A stretch of 64,000 nucleotides of DNA from Fischerella sp. PCC 9605 (GCF_000517105.1 NZ_KI912151.1:186001-250000); one strand, 5' to 3'. Numbered from the stretch's first letter, positions 46,435 to 56,630 are shown. Program-made: numbers and translations. The notes: generated by a model not told the origin, from the sequence alone.

Positions 46435-46452
46435 TAAAATCACGGCGTTCTG

Positions 46453-47331
46453 CTATAGTAGACCCAAGTCTTTGAAGCAGCGTCGCGTCACTTCAATCCG
46501 TAGAGGAGCATCCTCTGGTTTATTTATATTGATATTGGTAGCGAAGAAATAGACATTTTTATTCTGTTCTAGATAGCCTACAAACCAACCAAGTTCGGGA
46601 TTGGTGTTAAACAACCATCCTGTTTTTCCTCGCCATGTGTAGTCTGGTGTCTGTTCGCGCACCATCATGTCTTTAACGAGATTCATGGTTCGCGCTGAGA
46701 AGGGCAAATCGCTTCGATACAATTTCTGTAGAAACTCAATTTGCTGCTTGGCTGTAATTTGCAAGGGGCCTTCCAGCCAAAAGCGATCAATATCTTTGGC
46801 TGTCCCAATTTGGTGATTTCCGTAGCCAACTTGCTCGATAAATTGCTGCATGCGCTTATGTCCGATTCGGCGTGCTAGCACTTGATAGAACCAGACGGTT
46901 GAATCTTTGAAACCTTGACGCAAATTTGTATCGTGATTCCATTCAGGGACTTCGCGCTGAATTCCATCCCAAGTCAGGACTGTGACATCATCAGGAATAG
47001 TACCTGTTTCCAAAGCCACCATTGCGTTGAAGATTTTAAATGTTGAACCTGGAAACATTGCAGTTTGATTGCGTTGCGGATTGTGTTCGTAGGTTTTGTT
47101 TTTTTTCAAATCGTAAATTAAGATTGACCCCTCCACCCCTAATTTCCGGAAGTTTTGCCCCAAATCTGGTGCTTGCACAATCACTGTTGCTGAATGTTCA
47201 GAATCAGCAGACGTAGGAGTAGGCTGTTGAGCAAAAACATGTATTTCTCTGAAGCTAATCAGGAGGAAGAAGATGAGACAACCAAGAATTGCAAAGATAA
47301 CCAATCGCGATCGCCATATACGAAATATCAT
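46453..47331 (-). CDS. Class D (OXA-like) beta-lactamase or penicillin-recognising protein
   Basis: A 292-residue exported serine hydrolase. Start ATG 47331 gives one N-terminal hydrophobic anchor (residues 8-25, LVIFAILGCLIFFLLI). Class D motifs are in order: PGSTFK (SxxK with acylation Ser and carboxylated Lys), STVWFYQ (SxV), YGN, FWLEGPLQIT (W and omega-like region), and GKTGW (KTG). It would hydrolyse penicillins or act as a low-activity penicillin-binding enzyme. The frame extends to 47442 but that overlaps the divergent dehydratase gene. The conserved acylation and KTG motifs suggest activity. Confidence 0.9.
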   Translation of the reverse strand: MIFRIWRSRLVIFAILGCLIFFLLISFREIHVFAQQPTPTSADSEHSATVIVQAPDLGQNFRKLGVEGSILIYDLKKNKTYEHNPQRNQTAMFPGSTFKIFNAMVALETGTIPDDVTVLTWDGIQREVPEWNHDTNLRQGFKDSTVWFYQVLARRIGHKRMQQFIEQVGYGNHQIGTAKDIDRFWLEGPLQITAKQQIEFLQKLYRSDLPFSARTMNLVKDMMVREQTPDYTWRGKTGWLFNTNPELGWFVGYLEQNKNVYFFATNININKPEDAPLRIEVTRRCFKDLGLL

Positions 47332-47407
47332 CCTGTTCTCCTCACTAAAGTGAATACAGCAGCACAAATTATCTATATTAGAACTTTGAATATCTATACA
47401 GCCGCCA

Positions 47408-48385
47408 ATGTCACAGCCTGACTCTGTTACTTTTGCCGACATCGAAGTTGCTGCGAAGCGTCTTGCTGGTATTGCTCACCATACCCCAGTGATTACTTCT
47501 AGAACCATTAATCAACACACTGGTAGTCAAGTGTTTTTCAAGTGTAAAAACTTTCAGCGCACTGGTTCTTTCAAGTTTCGCGGTGCATATAATGCACTGG
47601 CACAACTAAGATTAGAACAACAACAAACAGGTGCGATCGCTTATTCATCTGGAAATCACGCCCAAGCTGTAGCCTTAGCCGGACAGTTACTAAATATTCC
47701 CACCACCATCGTTATGCCTGAAGATGCCCCCACCGTCAAGCAAGCAGCTACTCGCGGTTACGGTGCGGAGGTAATTTTGTATAACCGCAGTGAGACAAAT
47801 AGGGAAGAATTAGCTCAAACTTTGGCACAACAGAGAAATTTAACAATCATTCCCCCTTACGATCATCCCCATATCATCGCGGCACAGGGTACAGCAGCTA
47901 AAGAACTAATTAAGGAAGTCGGCGAACTAGATTTGCTATTAGTATGTTGTGGCGGTGGCGGGTTACTTTCCGGTAGTGCGATCGCTTCTCAAACACTTTC
48001 ACCTAAGTGTAAAGTCATAGGAGTAGAACCAGAACGCGCTGATGATGCTACTCGTTCCTTTCACAGCAAAATTCTGTACTCGGTAAATAATCCCGATACC
48101 ATCGCTGATGGTGCGCGTACTCCCAGCTTGGGAAAAATTACTTTTCCTTTGGTGCTGGATTACGTCGATAACATGGTGACGGTATCTGAGGAAGCAATTA
48201 TTCGCACCATGTTCTTTTTATGGCAACGTTTAAAAATTGTTGTGGAACCCACCGGAGTTTTAGCAGCAGCGGCTTTACTAGAAGGTGTAGTGAAAGCACC
48301 GCAGGCTAAAATTGGTGTTGTTATTAGTGGTGGAAATGTAGATTTAAAGGGACTGGGGCATAAAATTATGAATTATGAATTATGA
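47408..48385 (+). CDS. PLP-dependent serine/threonine dehydratase or serine racemase
   Basis: A 325-residue fold-type II PLP enzyme. RTGSFKFRGAYNAL carries the PLP Lys, SSGNHAQAVALAG the substrate loop, CCGGGGLLSG the phosphate-binding Gly loop, and GVVISGGNVDL the end. The size without an ACT regulatory domain fits catabolic threonine dehydratase, serine racemase or threo-3-hydroxyaspartate ammonia-lyase; biosynthetic IlvA would be longer. The last residues (IMNYEL) and the stop are encoded within tandem ATTATGA heptamers. It diverges from the beta-lactamase gene. Confidence 0.9.
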   Translation: MSQPDSVTFADIEVAAKRLAGIAHHTPVITSRTINQHTGSQVFFKCKNFQRTGSFKFRGAYNALAQLRLEQQQTGAIAYSSGNHAQAVALAGQLLNIPTTIVMPEDAPTVKQAATRGYGAEVILYNRSETNREELAQTLAQQRNLTIIPPYDHPHIIAAQGTAAKELIKEVGELDLLLVCCGGGGLLSGSAIASQTLSPKCKVIGVEPERADDATRSFHSKILYSVNNPDTIADGARTPSLGKITFPLVLDYVDNMVTVSEEAIIRTMFFLWQRLKIVVEPTGVLAAAALLEGVVKAPQAKIGVVISGGNVDLKGLGHKIMNYEL

Positions 48386-48883
48386 ATTATGAAATTTTCA
48401 GCCCAATCGCATTCATCATTCATAATTCTCACCAATACCCAATCCCCAATCACTAATACCCAATCTCAATCTTTTGTAGTTGATTTTGGATTATGCAATC
48501 ACTCCACTCAGAATTAATTCGATACATCACTGTGTTGCAAGTTTGAAATACAACTGCCTCAGAGAGATATTTAAGATGTAATTAAAAATAGCATATTCCT
48601 GAACTCAGCGTCCCTCTGCGTTTTCCTTTGCGAGCCTCTGCGTTTAAAATCGCTACTCTTTTACACAAAGCTGTACTAAGTAAATAAAAAATATATCTAT
48701 TGGAAGATGTTAAATGAAAAATTCATTCATAATTATTCTCAATTAAAGTATAAATACTTAAGCAGCCATTGATTTCTAATTTTTTTACTGATAATTAAAA
48801 ATAGAGAAGTAAAAATGGTTATCTAAACCACTAGTTAGTGTTAGAGTGGCAAGAAATTCATGTGAAATTTTCAGCGGGTCTCA
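48386..48883. other. 498-bp intergenic region with repeats
   Basis: Begins inside an ATTATGA heptamer array, then CCCAATC/ACTAATA heptamers near 48430-48475 and a CCTCTGCG repeat near 48610-48650. Otherwise AT-rich. No gene seen. Confidence 0.6.
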
Positions 48884-51076
48884 ATGCTGAAGAAGCTACA
48901 GAAAAAGCAAATATCTCTAATTGTGGGTGCAGGACTGTGTGCCTTTTTGGCTGGGGCAATGTTTTCAGCTCCTGAAATGGGAAAATATCTGGGCCAATGG
49001 CTGAAACAATTTAAAAATCAGTCCGAACAGTTGACGGAGGCAAATAAAGCCGAATCAGCTGTTTTTCCATTGGTACTGCAATCCCCTCAGGAAAGAGCAG
49101 CAAAACTACAAGAACTGGTCAAAGGATTTCCATCACCAGATCGCAATCGCGCTCGCTATCTGTTGGCGAGTGACTTAATTGAACGCAAGCAAGCCAAAGA
49201 AGCACTAAACTTACTGGAAGGACTAGAAAAAGACTATCCACTTTTAGCGCCTTACATTCTGCTCAAAACAGCTCAGGCTTATGACATTTTGGGAGAAGAA
49301 GGCAAAGCCTCAGACAGCAGACAGGCAGTGCTAAAACGCTATCCCGAACATCCAGCCGCGGCTAAAGCTTTGTATTTAATTGGACTTCCTGAATATCAGG
49401 ACAAAGCGATCGCCTCTTTTCCTTCCAATCCTCTCACTTGGGATATTGTCCGCAAGCGGTTGGAAACCAACCCCAATCAGCAGCAATTGCAGCTAATTTT
49501 GGCTAAGTATGCCTACGACGAACCAGGAAGCGTTGCTGTGTTGGATCGTTTGATGAAAAATCCTACTCTCAAACCGGAAGAATGGGAAATTGTTGCTACA
49601 GCTTACTGGGAAAATAATGAATTTGACAAAGCTGCGAGTGCCTACGCCAAAGCGGCTAAAACACCCCGCAACCTTTACCGCATTGGCCGAGGATTGCAGA
49701 TCAGCGGAAAACAACAACAAGCGATCGCAGCCTACCAACAACTTAACAGTGATTTCCCCGAGACAAATGAAGCAGGTACAGCCCTGCTGCGTTTGGCAGA
49801 AATGACAAAACCAAGTAAAAATGCTCTGCCATATCTTGACCAAGTAATTAGCAAACACCCTGAACAAGCAGGGGAAGCACTGCTAGCAAAAATTAAAATT
49901 CTCCAAGCTCAAAAAGATACTAAAGGAGTAAATGAAGCGCTGCAATTACTGGTTACAAAGCATGGAAATACTGAACAAGCAGCAGAGTACCGCTGGAAAA
50001 TCGCACAAGAAAAAGCTAAAGCACAAGATTACCAAGCTGCATGGCAATGGGCGCAACCAATTATCACCAGTAACCCCGACAGCATTTTGGCTCCCAGAGC
50101 AGGTTTTTGGGTCGGAAAATGGGCAACAAAATTGGGGAAAACGCAGGATGCTAAACAAGTTTATGAGTATGTGATTAGCCAGTTTCCCTATTCTTACTAT
50201 GCATGGCGATCGGCAGTAACTTTGGGACTAAATGTTGGCGACTTTAACAACGTGCGTCAACTGACACCAGAAGTAGTTCCCCTTCTGCGTCCTGTACCCA
50301 TCGCGGGTTCGGAAACTTTCAAAGAATTATATCTGCTAGGTCAAGATCGCGATGCTTTTTTGCAGTGGGAAACCGAATTTCAGAACAAAATGCAGCCTAC
50401 GGTAGCAGAGCAATTCACCGAAGGTTTGATGCGGTTTACACAAGGAGAAAATTTAATCGGAATTGACAAAATTTCTAAATTAGAAGACCGAGATAAACCA
50501 GAAGAAAAAGCCCAGTATGAGGCTTTGAGTCAAAAGATAATTTACTGGCAAGCTCGTTACCCCTTTCCTTATCTCAAAGAAATAGAATATTGGTCGCAAC
50601 AACGTCAACTTAATCCTCTACTAGTAACTGCTTTGATTCGTCAAGAATCTCGGTTTCAGCCCAAAATTAAATCTGTTGCTAATGCTACTGGCTTGATGCA
50701 GGTATTACCAGATACAGCTAAATGGATTGCTCCCCAAATCAAACAGGACAGCAAAAAAATCGACCTCGAAAATCCCAACGAAAATATCATGTTCGGTACT
50801 TGGTATTTGGATCATACTCATCAGCAATATGGCAATAACTCGCTGCTGGCGATCGCCAGTTACAATGCTGGCCCTGGTAATGTCAGTAAATGGTTGCAAA
50901 CTTTGCCAAAAGAAGATCCAGATGAATTTGTCGAAACGATTCCTTTTGATGAAACCAAAAATTACGTGCGGCAGGTTTTCGGCAATTATTGGAATTATTT
51001 GCGTCTTTATAATCCTGAAATTTCCCGGATCGTAGGGCAATACTCAGCCAAACACCCACAACTATCGCAGCGTTGA
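48884..51076 (+). CDS. Soluble lytic transglycosylase (Slt70-like)
   Basis: A 730-residue exported murein hydrolase. Residues 10-30 form the membrane anchor or signal (ISLIVGAGLCAFLAGAMF). A long superhelix of TPR-like helices (about 60-520) follows. The SLT catalytic domain begins near 575: LLVTALIRQESRFQPKIKS with catalytic Glu in RQES, then GLMQVLPDTAKWIA, NIMFGTWYLD, LAIASYNAGPGNV and ETKNYVRQVFGNYWNY. It cleaves glycan strands to 1,6-anhydro muropeptides during growth and turnover. ATG 48884. A hairpin terminator follows. Confidence 0.95.
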   Translation: MLKKLQKKQISLIVGAGLCAFLAGAMFSAPEMGKYLGQWLKQFKNQSEQLTEANKAESAVFPLVLQSPQERAAKLQELVKGFPSPDRNRARYLLASDLIERKQAKEALNLLEGLEKDYPLLAPYILLKTAQAYDILGEEGKASDSRQAVLKRYPEHPAAAKALYLIGLPEYQDKAIASFPSNPLTWDIVRKRLETNPNQQQLQLILAKYAYDEPGSVAVLDRLMKNPTLKPEEWEIVATAYWENNEFDKAASAYAKAAKTPRNLYRIGRGLQISGKQQQAIAAYQQLNSDFPETNEAGTALLRLAEMTKPSKNALPYLDQVISKHPEQAGEALLAKIKILQAQKDTKGVNEALQLLVTKHGNTEQAAEYRWKIAQEKAKAQDYQAAWQWAQPIITSNPDSILAPRAGFWVGKWATKLGKTQDAKQVYEYVISQFPYSYYAWRSAVTLGLNVGDFNNVRQLTPEVVPLLRPVPIAGSETFKELYLLGQDRDAFLQWETEFQNKMQPTVAEQFTEGLMRFTQGENLIGIDKISKLEDRDKPEEKAQYEALSQKIIYWQARYPFPYLKEIEYWSQQRQLNPLLVTALIRQESRFQPKIKSVANATGLMQVLPDTAKWIAPQIKQDSKKIDLENPNENIMFGTWYLDHTHQQYGNNSLLAIASYNAGPGNVSKWLQTLPKEDPDEFVETIPFDETKNYVRQVFGNYWNYLRLYNPEISRIVGQYSAKHPQLSQR

Positions 51077-51967
51077 AACAAGAGATTAGAGCATGTTTTC
51101 AAATTCTTAGACACCCCTAACCCCCCTTAAAAAGGGGGGATTTTTATCTAAAAGTCTGCTTTTCCAAGGGATTTCGATACTCTTAAAATATTTAAATTTT
51201 TTTCATCTACCTATAGTATGAAATAATAATTCATCACCTACTTTTTGAGTTAAATTTCCAGCCATCCTTAAAAAGACAGATCCCCGACTTCTCACCAAAA
51301 ATTGGGGATCTTATCGTTTAATTTGGTTGTTCTAAATTATCTAAAAGTATGGCATATATATTTAGCAATTAATATTAAGTCCAGCTAATTCATATTCATT
51401 AAAAACCCTCTTCCAAGTTGGGAGAGGGGTAGGGGGTGAGGGCAGATACTCCTTACCAGCTTGATACTTGCCGTATAGTATTAGTGCATTGACATTAGCA
51501 ATTTTGGTAGACATCAAATTACCATTCTCAAGAAACTTTCAACACATGAAATCTTCAAATTAAATTCAAAAAATAGACACTTAAAAAACTTGCACAAAAC
51601 AGTAACATAGCCTAAAATAAAAAAGATGTATAAAACCTAATCTATATCTATTTCAAGCAATAGTTAGAAATTGCCAGGTTAAAGACTATATAAATAGGGT
51701 GTAAGCTACCTAATAATTTTTTGCAAAAAATAACATAGAAATTCAGTTTTGCAATTGCTTGAAAGTGAATAGCCCAATTCAAAATTTAGGATTTGGGTTT
51801 TTTGTCTTGAAAAGTAACAGTAGTGCAGATTAATTTGCATTATATTCTTCATGGAATAAATTTGTCTGGGTGCACTCGTCCATTCCTATCAGTTATTAGT
51901 TTGAGAACTAAAACTAGTTCAATTGTTCACACTTCTTGATGTAGACGAGTATTTGCATCTAATAGTT
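51077..51967. other. 891-bp intergenic region before the chemoreceptor
   Basis: Holds the slt terminator (51121-51145), the dispersed hairpin in reverse orientation (51268-51310), and an AACCCTCTTCC...GGGAGAGGGG hairpin repeat near 51403-51430. The last 450 bp are AT-rich (over 70 percent by eye) with no open frame I trust. No tRNA or CRISPR. It may contain a long leader for the chemoreceptor. Confidence 0.55.
51121..51145 (+). terminator. Terminator after slt, built from a dispersed repeat
   Basis: CCCCCC-TTAAAAA-GGGGGG followed by ATTTTT, 45 bp after the Slt stop; third copy of the repeat found twice at 10.3-10.4 kb. Confidence 0.75.
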
Positions 51968-54922
51968 ATGACGAACAAACTTAACGAAAAGCGCACAGAA
52001 CCTAGAGAATATACTTTAAAGCAACCATCGGTCATTAATAGCTATGACAGAAATTATCAACACCAAGTTACAAAATCTCAAACTAATTTGACTGGATTCC
52101 AAAAAGCACAACGGTTTTTTTGGAACTGGTTTTCTAATCTTTCCATCAGCCGCAAGCAGTTAATTGGTTTGATTTTTTGTGAGATAGTATCTATTCTAGG
52201 GATTGGTTGTGTCGCCAGATACTTGCTTATTAATAATTTGCAGGCTCTATCACTAGAACAAGCGAAATCAGAAATAGCTGTTACAGAAATGGCTTACAAT
52301 GTCAAAGTCAATCAAATGGGCTTTGGCTTTCGCGGACAATCAGATAATTCGGCAATTATTCAAGCTGCTGCTGCCGATCATGCAGGTCAAAACTTAAGCC
52401 CTGATTTAAAAGCACAAGTGAAGCAAATTCTGGCAAACGAAATCAAGGTCAGAAAAATAGAGTATGCAACCCTTGTTGGTAAAGATTTGAAGATTATTGT
52501 CAATGCTAATGCCGACCGTCAAGGGGAAAATTTTAATCCTGACAACTTGGTGAGTGAGGTTTTCAAGAATCCTCAACAAATAAAAGCAAATAGAATTGTT
52601 AGTTGGTCGGAATTGAGTAAAGAAGCACCTCCTTTACCAGATGGTTTTAACAAAGCAGATGCCCTAATTCGTTACACAGTAACGCCTGTTAAAGACCCAA
52701 AAACAAAAGCAGTAATCGCTGCTTTAGTTGCTGGCGATATTGTTAATAACAAAGATGCGATTGTGAGAGGAACGTTGCAAGCTACCGGAGGAGGCTACAG
52801 TGCTGTTTATTTACGCAAACCAAGCGGAGAATTCGCTCTAGCAGCAGCTTTAGAGCAAGATAAATCTAAGAATAAAGAAACAGCGAATGTAGCATTACCT
52901 GATGAAGGTAAATCTTTACTGGAAGCAGCAGCAGTAGCTGGAGGCAAAGCAGTAACTGCGCGGCTAAAAATAGGCAATCAAACCTATACAATGGCAGCAA
53001 AGGCTGTACCTAACAAAATTATTGAAGCAGATAATGATTCAAGATCTGTATTTGACGAACAGGTGAGTACTGTTTTAGTACGGGGAACTCCAGAAACTGC
53101 TCTCAATCAATTGTTAGAAAACAGTTTTCGGGTAGAACTTCTCACTATTATTGTAGCCTTAGCAATTACCCTGATTTGGACGCTAATCATCAGAAGGACA
53201 ATTATTACACCCATCCGGAAGCTAGAGCAAACAGCCCAAAAAGTGGCTTTAGGCGATCGCTCTGCTCGTGCTGAGATTTTCACTACTGATGAAATAGGTA
53301 AATTGGCTGCTAGTTTTAACACAATGGCAGACAAAATTACAGAACAAATCACCCAAAAAGAGAAAGAAGCCAAGCTAACAGAACTAGTCAATAAAATTAC
53401 TTTTCGCGTGTGTGGTTCGCTTGATACTGCACAAATACTGAATTTAGCAGTCATAACTTTGCGAGATGCGATCAAAGCAGATCGAGTCGTTGTCTATCGC
53501 TTTGATGAAAACTGGATGGGCAAGATTGTAGCTGAATGCGTTGGTGACGAGTGGTCGTCCGCTTTGGGTGCAGAGATTGCTGACCCTTGTTTTGCCAGAG
53601 ATTATGTTGATAAGTATCAAAGAGGTCGTGTCCAAGCACTGGAAAACATCTACGAAGCAGGTTTAACCCCATGTCACATTGCTCAACTGGCTGCATTTGA
53701 AGTCAAAGCAAATTTAGTCGCGCCTATTTTGCTCAACAACAACCTCTACGGCTTGCTGATCGCTCATCAGTGTTCTAGTCCGCGCCAATGGAAACAATCA
53801 GAAATTCAGTTGTTTAAGCAGACAGCGATTCCCATTGGTTATGCTCTAGAGCAAGCATACATTCTTGAACAGGTAGACAAAGCGCGTTCTCGTGCAGAAC
53901 TAATCGCCATTGAGCAAAGTCAACAGAAAGAAGCGCTGCAACAACAAATTATCAAACTGCTGCGAGATATCGAAGGAGCATCCAAAGGCGATTTGACAGT
54001 GCGTGCGACTATTACACAAGGGGAAATAGGCACCGTTGCTGACTTTTTCAACACCATCGTTGAGAATCTCAGAGAGATTGTCACCAAAGTGAAAGCGTCT
54101 GCAACTGCTGTGAATGCAGCCCTTGGTGAAAACGAAGGTGCGATTCGCCAACTTGCCGACGAAGCCATCAAACAAGCTGCTGAAATTAACTGCACTCTCA
54201 ATTGTATAGAGCACATGACAGATTCAATTGCAGATGTGGCTTCTAACGCCCAAAAAGCCGCTGCAATTGCCCATACAGCCTCCAATACTGCCACTGAAGG
54301 TGAAAAAGCAATTGATCTGACGGTAGAAAAAATCTTCAACTTGCGCTCAACAATTGATGACACAGCCAAAAAAGTCAAGCGCCTGGGAGAATCGTCGCAA
54401 CAAATTTCCCGGATAGTTTCCTTGATTAACGAGATTGCTGTGCAAACCAACTTGCTAGCAGTCAACGCCGGGCTGGAAGCCTCAAAGGCTAGTGAAGGGA
54501 GTCAAGGTTTTGCAGTGGTTGCTACAGAAGTCAGTGAACTTGCAGCCCGTTGCTCTAACGCTACCCAAGAAATTAAGATCCTTGTGGAGAATATTCAACG
54601 GGAAACGGCTGAAGTTGCCAAAGCAATGGAACAGGGAACTATCCAGGTAGTGGAAGGTTCTCGCATTGTGGAAAATGCGAAAATCTCTCTCAACCAGATT
54701 CTGAGTGTTTCTCGCCAAATTGATGAGTTAGTGCAGTCAATTTCTCAGGCGACTGTATCTCAAGTAGAAACATCGCAAGCAGTAACCAAGTTAATTGCAG
54801 AAATATCTCAAGTGTCGGAAAGTACTAGTAGCTCCTCACGTCAAATTTCTCAGTCACTACAACAAACTGTAGGAATCTCCGAAGAATTGCAAGCAACTGT
54901 GGCAAAGTTCAAAGTTAATTAA
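51968..54922 (+). CDS. PixJ-like methyl-accepting chemoreceptor with DxCF-type GAF
   Basis: A 984-residue transducer starting at ATG 51968 (MTNKLNEKRTEPREY). TM1 about 66-85, a cache-like external domain (about 90-385), TM2 about 391-410, then HAMP (TPIRKLEQTAQKVALGDRSA). The GAF (about 480-640) carries DPCF with Cys541 and the canonical Cys569-His570 (TPCHIAQL), the signature of DxCF cyanobacteriochromes that bind phycocyanobilin/phycoviolobilin. A second HAMP-like helix and the methyl-accepting signalling domain (EIAVQTNLLAVNAGLEASKA hairpin) end the protein. It would control type IV pilus motility towards light or a ligand. Che genes are not in the window. Confidence 0.9.
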   Translation: MTNKLNEKRTEPREYTLKQPSVINSYDRNYQHQVTKSQTNLTGFQKAQRFFWNWFSNLSISRKQLIGLIFCEIVSILGIGCVARYLLINNLQALSLEQAKSEIAVTEMAYNVKVNQMGFGFRGQSDNSAIIQAAAADHAGQNLSPDLKAQVKQILANEIKVRKIEYATLVGKDLKIIVNANADRQGENFNPDNLVSEVFKNPQQIKANRIVSWSELSKEAPPLPDGFNKADALIRYTVTPVKDPKTKAVIAALVAGDIVNNKDAIVRGTLQATGGGYSAVYLRKPSGEFALAAALEQDKSKNKETANVALPDEGKSLLEAAAVAGGKAVTARLKIGNQTYTMAAKAVPNKIIEADNDSRSVFDEQVSTVLVRGTPETALNQLLENSFRVELLTIIVALAITLIWTLIIRRTIITPIRKLEQTAQKVALGDRSARAEIFTTDEIGKLAASFNTMADKITEQITQKEKEAKLTELVNKITFRVCGSLDTAQILNLAVITLRDAIKADRVVVYRFDENWMGKIVAECVGDEWSSALGAEIADPCFARDYVDKYQRGRVQALENIYEAGLTPCHIAQLAAFEVKANLVAPILLNNNLYGLLIAHQCSSPRQWKQSEIQLFKQTAIPIGYALEQAYILEQVDKARSRAELIAIEQSQQKEALQQQIIKLLRDIEGASKGDLTVRATITQGEIGTVADFFNTIVENLREIVTKVKASATAVNAALGENEGAIRQLADEAIKQAAEINCTLNCIEHMTDSIADVASNAQKAAAIAHTASNTATEGEKAIDLTVEKIFNLRSTIDDTAKKVKRLGESSQQISRIVSLINEIAVQTNLLAVNAGLEASKASEGSQGFAVVATEVSELAARCSNATQEIKILVENIQRETAEVAKAMEQGTIQVVEGSRIVENAKISLNQILSVSRQIDELVQSISQATVSQVETSQAVTKLIAEISQVSESTSSSSRQISQSLQQTVGISEELQATVAKFKVN

Positions 54923-54966
54923 CAAAAAATGACTAAGTAGCTTGGTAGAAATTATGTTTCTTAACT

Positions 54967-55036
54967 TTCTTGGTGTCTTGGTGTCTTAGTGGTGAAAAAG
55001 ATCATCTTTGAAACACCAAGACACTAAGACACAAAG
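54967..55036. repeat. STRR inverted repeat between convergent genes
   Basis: TTTCTTGGTGTCTTGGTGTC and CACCAAGACACTAAGACACA arms around a GATCATC centre. Same element as at 46366. It lies between the chemoreceptor and the convergent oxidoreductase gene. Confidence 0.8.
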
Positions 55037-55039
55037 AAT

Positions 55040-56554
55040 TTAACACAATTCCTGCATTTGCTTTACTCCCACCAACGTATTTGCACACAAAATACCAGAC
55101 GCCGCCACCGCAGGTACACCAATTCCTGGCATAGTGCTATCACCAACGCGATACAAACCTTGTATGGGTGTGTGCGGCCCCGGAAACATTCCTTTGCCTG
55201 CTGCGATCGCAGGGCCATAGGTTCCCTGATATCTCCGCAGGTAATAAGCATGAGTTAAGGGTGTACCGATGAGTTCCAACACCACACGCTCGCTGATATC
55301 GGGGATAATTTTTGCTAAGGCACGATATAAAGTTTCTGCTTTCTCCCGTTTCTTTTGTTCATACTCCTGATGCCGTTCCCATCCGGTGTAGGGTTCTAAG
55401 GTGTAGGCGTGAACCACATGGTGTCCCTCTGGAGCAAGTTTGGCATCCCACACACTCGGAATCGATACCATACAAGTATTTCCTGGTGCTGTGATATCTT
55501 GACTCGCGTCGTGAACCACTACATGATGTCCTGTCAAATTCTCTAACCCACCAGCACGGATACCTAAGTGTAAATGCATAAAACTATCGACTACTGGTGT
55601 AGCGAGAGATGCTTGACGATACGATGCAGGCAAGTCATCAGGTCGCAATAGTTGAGTGTAGGTATCCCAGATACTGGCATTGGAAATTACTATTGGTGCT
55701 CTGAGGATTTCTGCCCCGAGGGGTTGGGGCGATCGCAAGCGTACACCTACAACTTTTCCAGATTCCACCAAAATTTGCTCAACGTGACATCCCAGCAGTA
55801 ACTTACCACCCCAGCGTTCTAACCCCCGCACCAAAGCATTGACAATTGCTCCACTGCCGCCCACAGGATACTCTACACCACTGCGGGAACGTTCACCTAA
55901 CATAAAAGCTACTTCTGGCGCAATAGTACCGTGTGCCTTTAAACCTGACAGTAGAAAGCATTCCAGATCAATTAGCCGTCGTACCCAAGGGTCTTGAACT
56001 GTGGCATCCATCACATCGCCTACAGAAGCTTGGACAAGAGGTAAGTTGGGTAGCATTTTCCACAAAGATGGTAGATAACGCCCGATCAATACGGAAAGCA
56101 ATCGCCAATCTGCCCTGAGTGCCAAAGTAGGAATACCTTTCATCGCATCATACAAGGGTAAAAGGCGGCGTTCAAACAGTTCTAATTCCCTTGCACCAGT
56201 AGGAGTAAATTTAGCTACTTCTTGCCGATAACGTTCAGCATTGCTATAAACTGCAACAGTACCTTCGGGAAAATGATAGTGTCCTAATGGATCGTAGCGT
56301 ATGGCTTCTAGGGATTCACCTAAAATATCAAGAACTTGTTTTACAGGATTTAAACTCTGGGCATCTGTTAAACCACAATAGAAGGAGGGGCCGGAATCAA
56401 ATTCAAATCCTCGGCGTTTGAATTTATGAGCAGCACCACCAGGAATTGTATGGCTTTCACAGACAATTACACGTTTACCATAACGAGCGAGTAATGCAGC
56501 AGCGCATAACCCACCGATACCGCTACCAATAACGATGACATCACTCTTTTGCAT
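55040..56554 (-). CDS. Phytoene desaturase/carotenoid isomerase-family FAD oxidoreductase
   Basis: A 504-residue flavoprotein of the CrtI/CrtISO superfamily. N-terminal dinucleotide motif VIGSGIGGLCAAALLARYGKRVIVCE, PGGAAHKFKRRGFEFDSG as in carotene isomerases, and the C-terminal signature YRVGDSTMPGIGVPAVAASG. It would isomerise or desaturate a carotenoid or related polyene; the exact substrate is unknown. It is distinct from canonical CrtH, whose conserved start differs, so it may be one of several paralogues. It diverges from the MlaF-type gene across STRR sequence. Confidence 0.85.
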   Translation of the reverse strand: MQKSDVIVIGSGIGGLCAAALLARYGKRVIVCESHTIPGGAAHKFKRRGFEFDSGPSFYCGLTDAQSLNPVKQVLDILGESLEAIRYDPLGHYHFPEGTVAVYSNAERYRQEVAKFTPTGARELELFERRLLPLYDAMKGIPTLALRADWRLLSVLIGRYLPSLWKMLPNLPLVQASVGDVMDATVQDPWVRRLIDLECFLLSGLKAHGTIAPEVAFMLGERSRSGVEYPVGGSGAIVNALVRGLERWGGKLLLGCHVEQILVESGKVVGVRLRSPQPLGAEILRAPIVISNASIWDTYTQLLRPDDLPASYRQASLATPVVDSFMHLHLGIRAGGLENLTGHHVVVHDASQDITAPGNTCMVSIPSVWDAKLAPEGHHVVHAYTLEPYTGWERHQEYEQKKREKAETLYRALAKIIPDISERVVLELIGTPLTHAYYLRRYQGTYGPAIAAGKGMFPGPHTPIQGLYRVGDSTMPGIGVPAVAASGILCANTLVGVKQMQELC

Positions 56555-56559
56555 TTTTG

Positions 56560-56630
56560 TTGTTTGTTAGTAGTTAGTAGTTAGTGGTTAGTAGTTTCCC
56601 ACTAACCACTATCCACTAACCACTATCCAT
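56560..56630. repeat. STRR block in a divergent promoter region
   Basis: TTAGTAG/TTAGTGG heptamers then CCACTAA/CCACTAT heptamers around TTTCCC, filling nearly the whole 88-bp spacer between two divergent genes. Promoters of both must overlap the repeats. Confidence 0.75.

Noticed and set aside
46453-47442. Longer beta-lactamase start at 47442
   Set aside because: It would overlap the divergent dehydratase gene and puts 37 polar, Cys-rich residues before the signal anchor.
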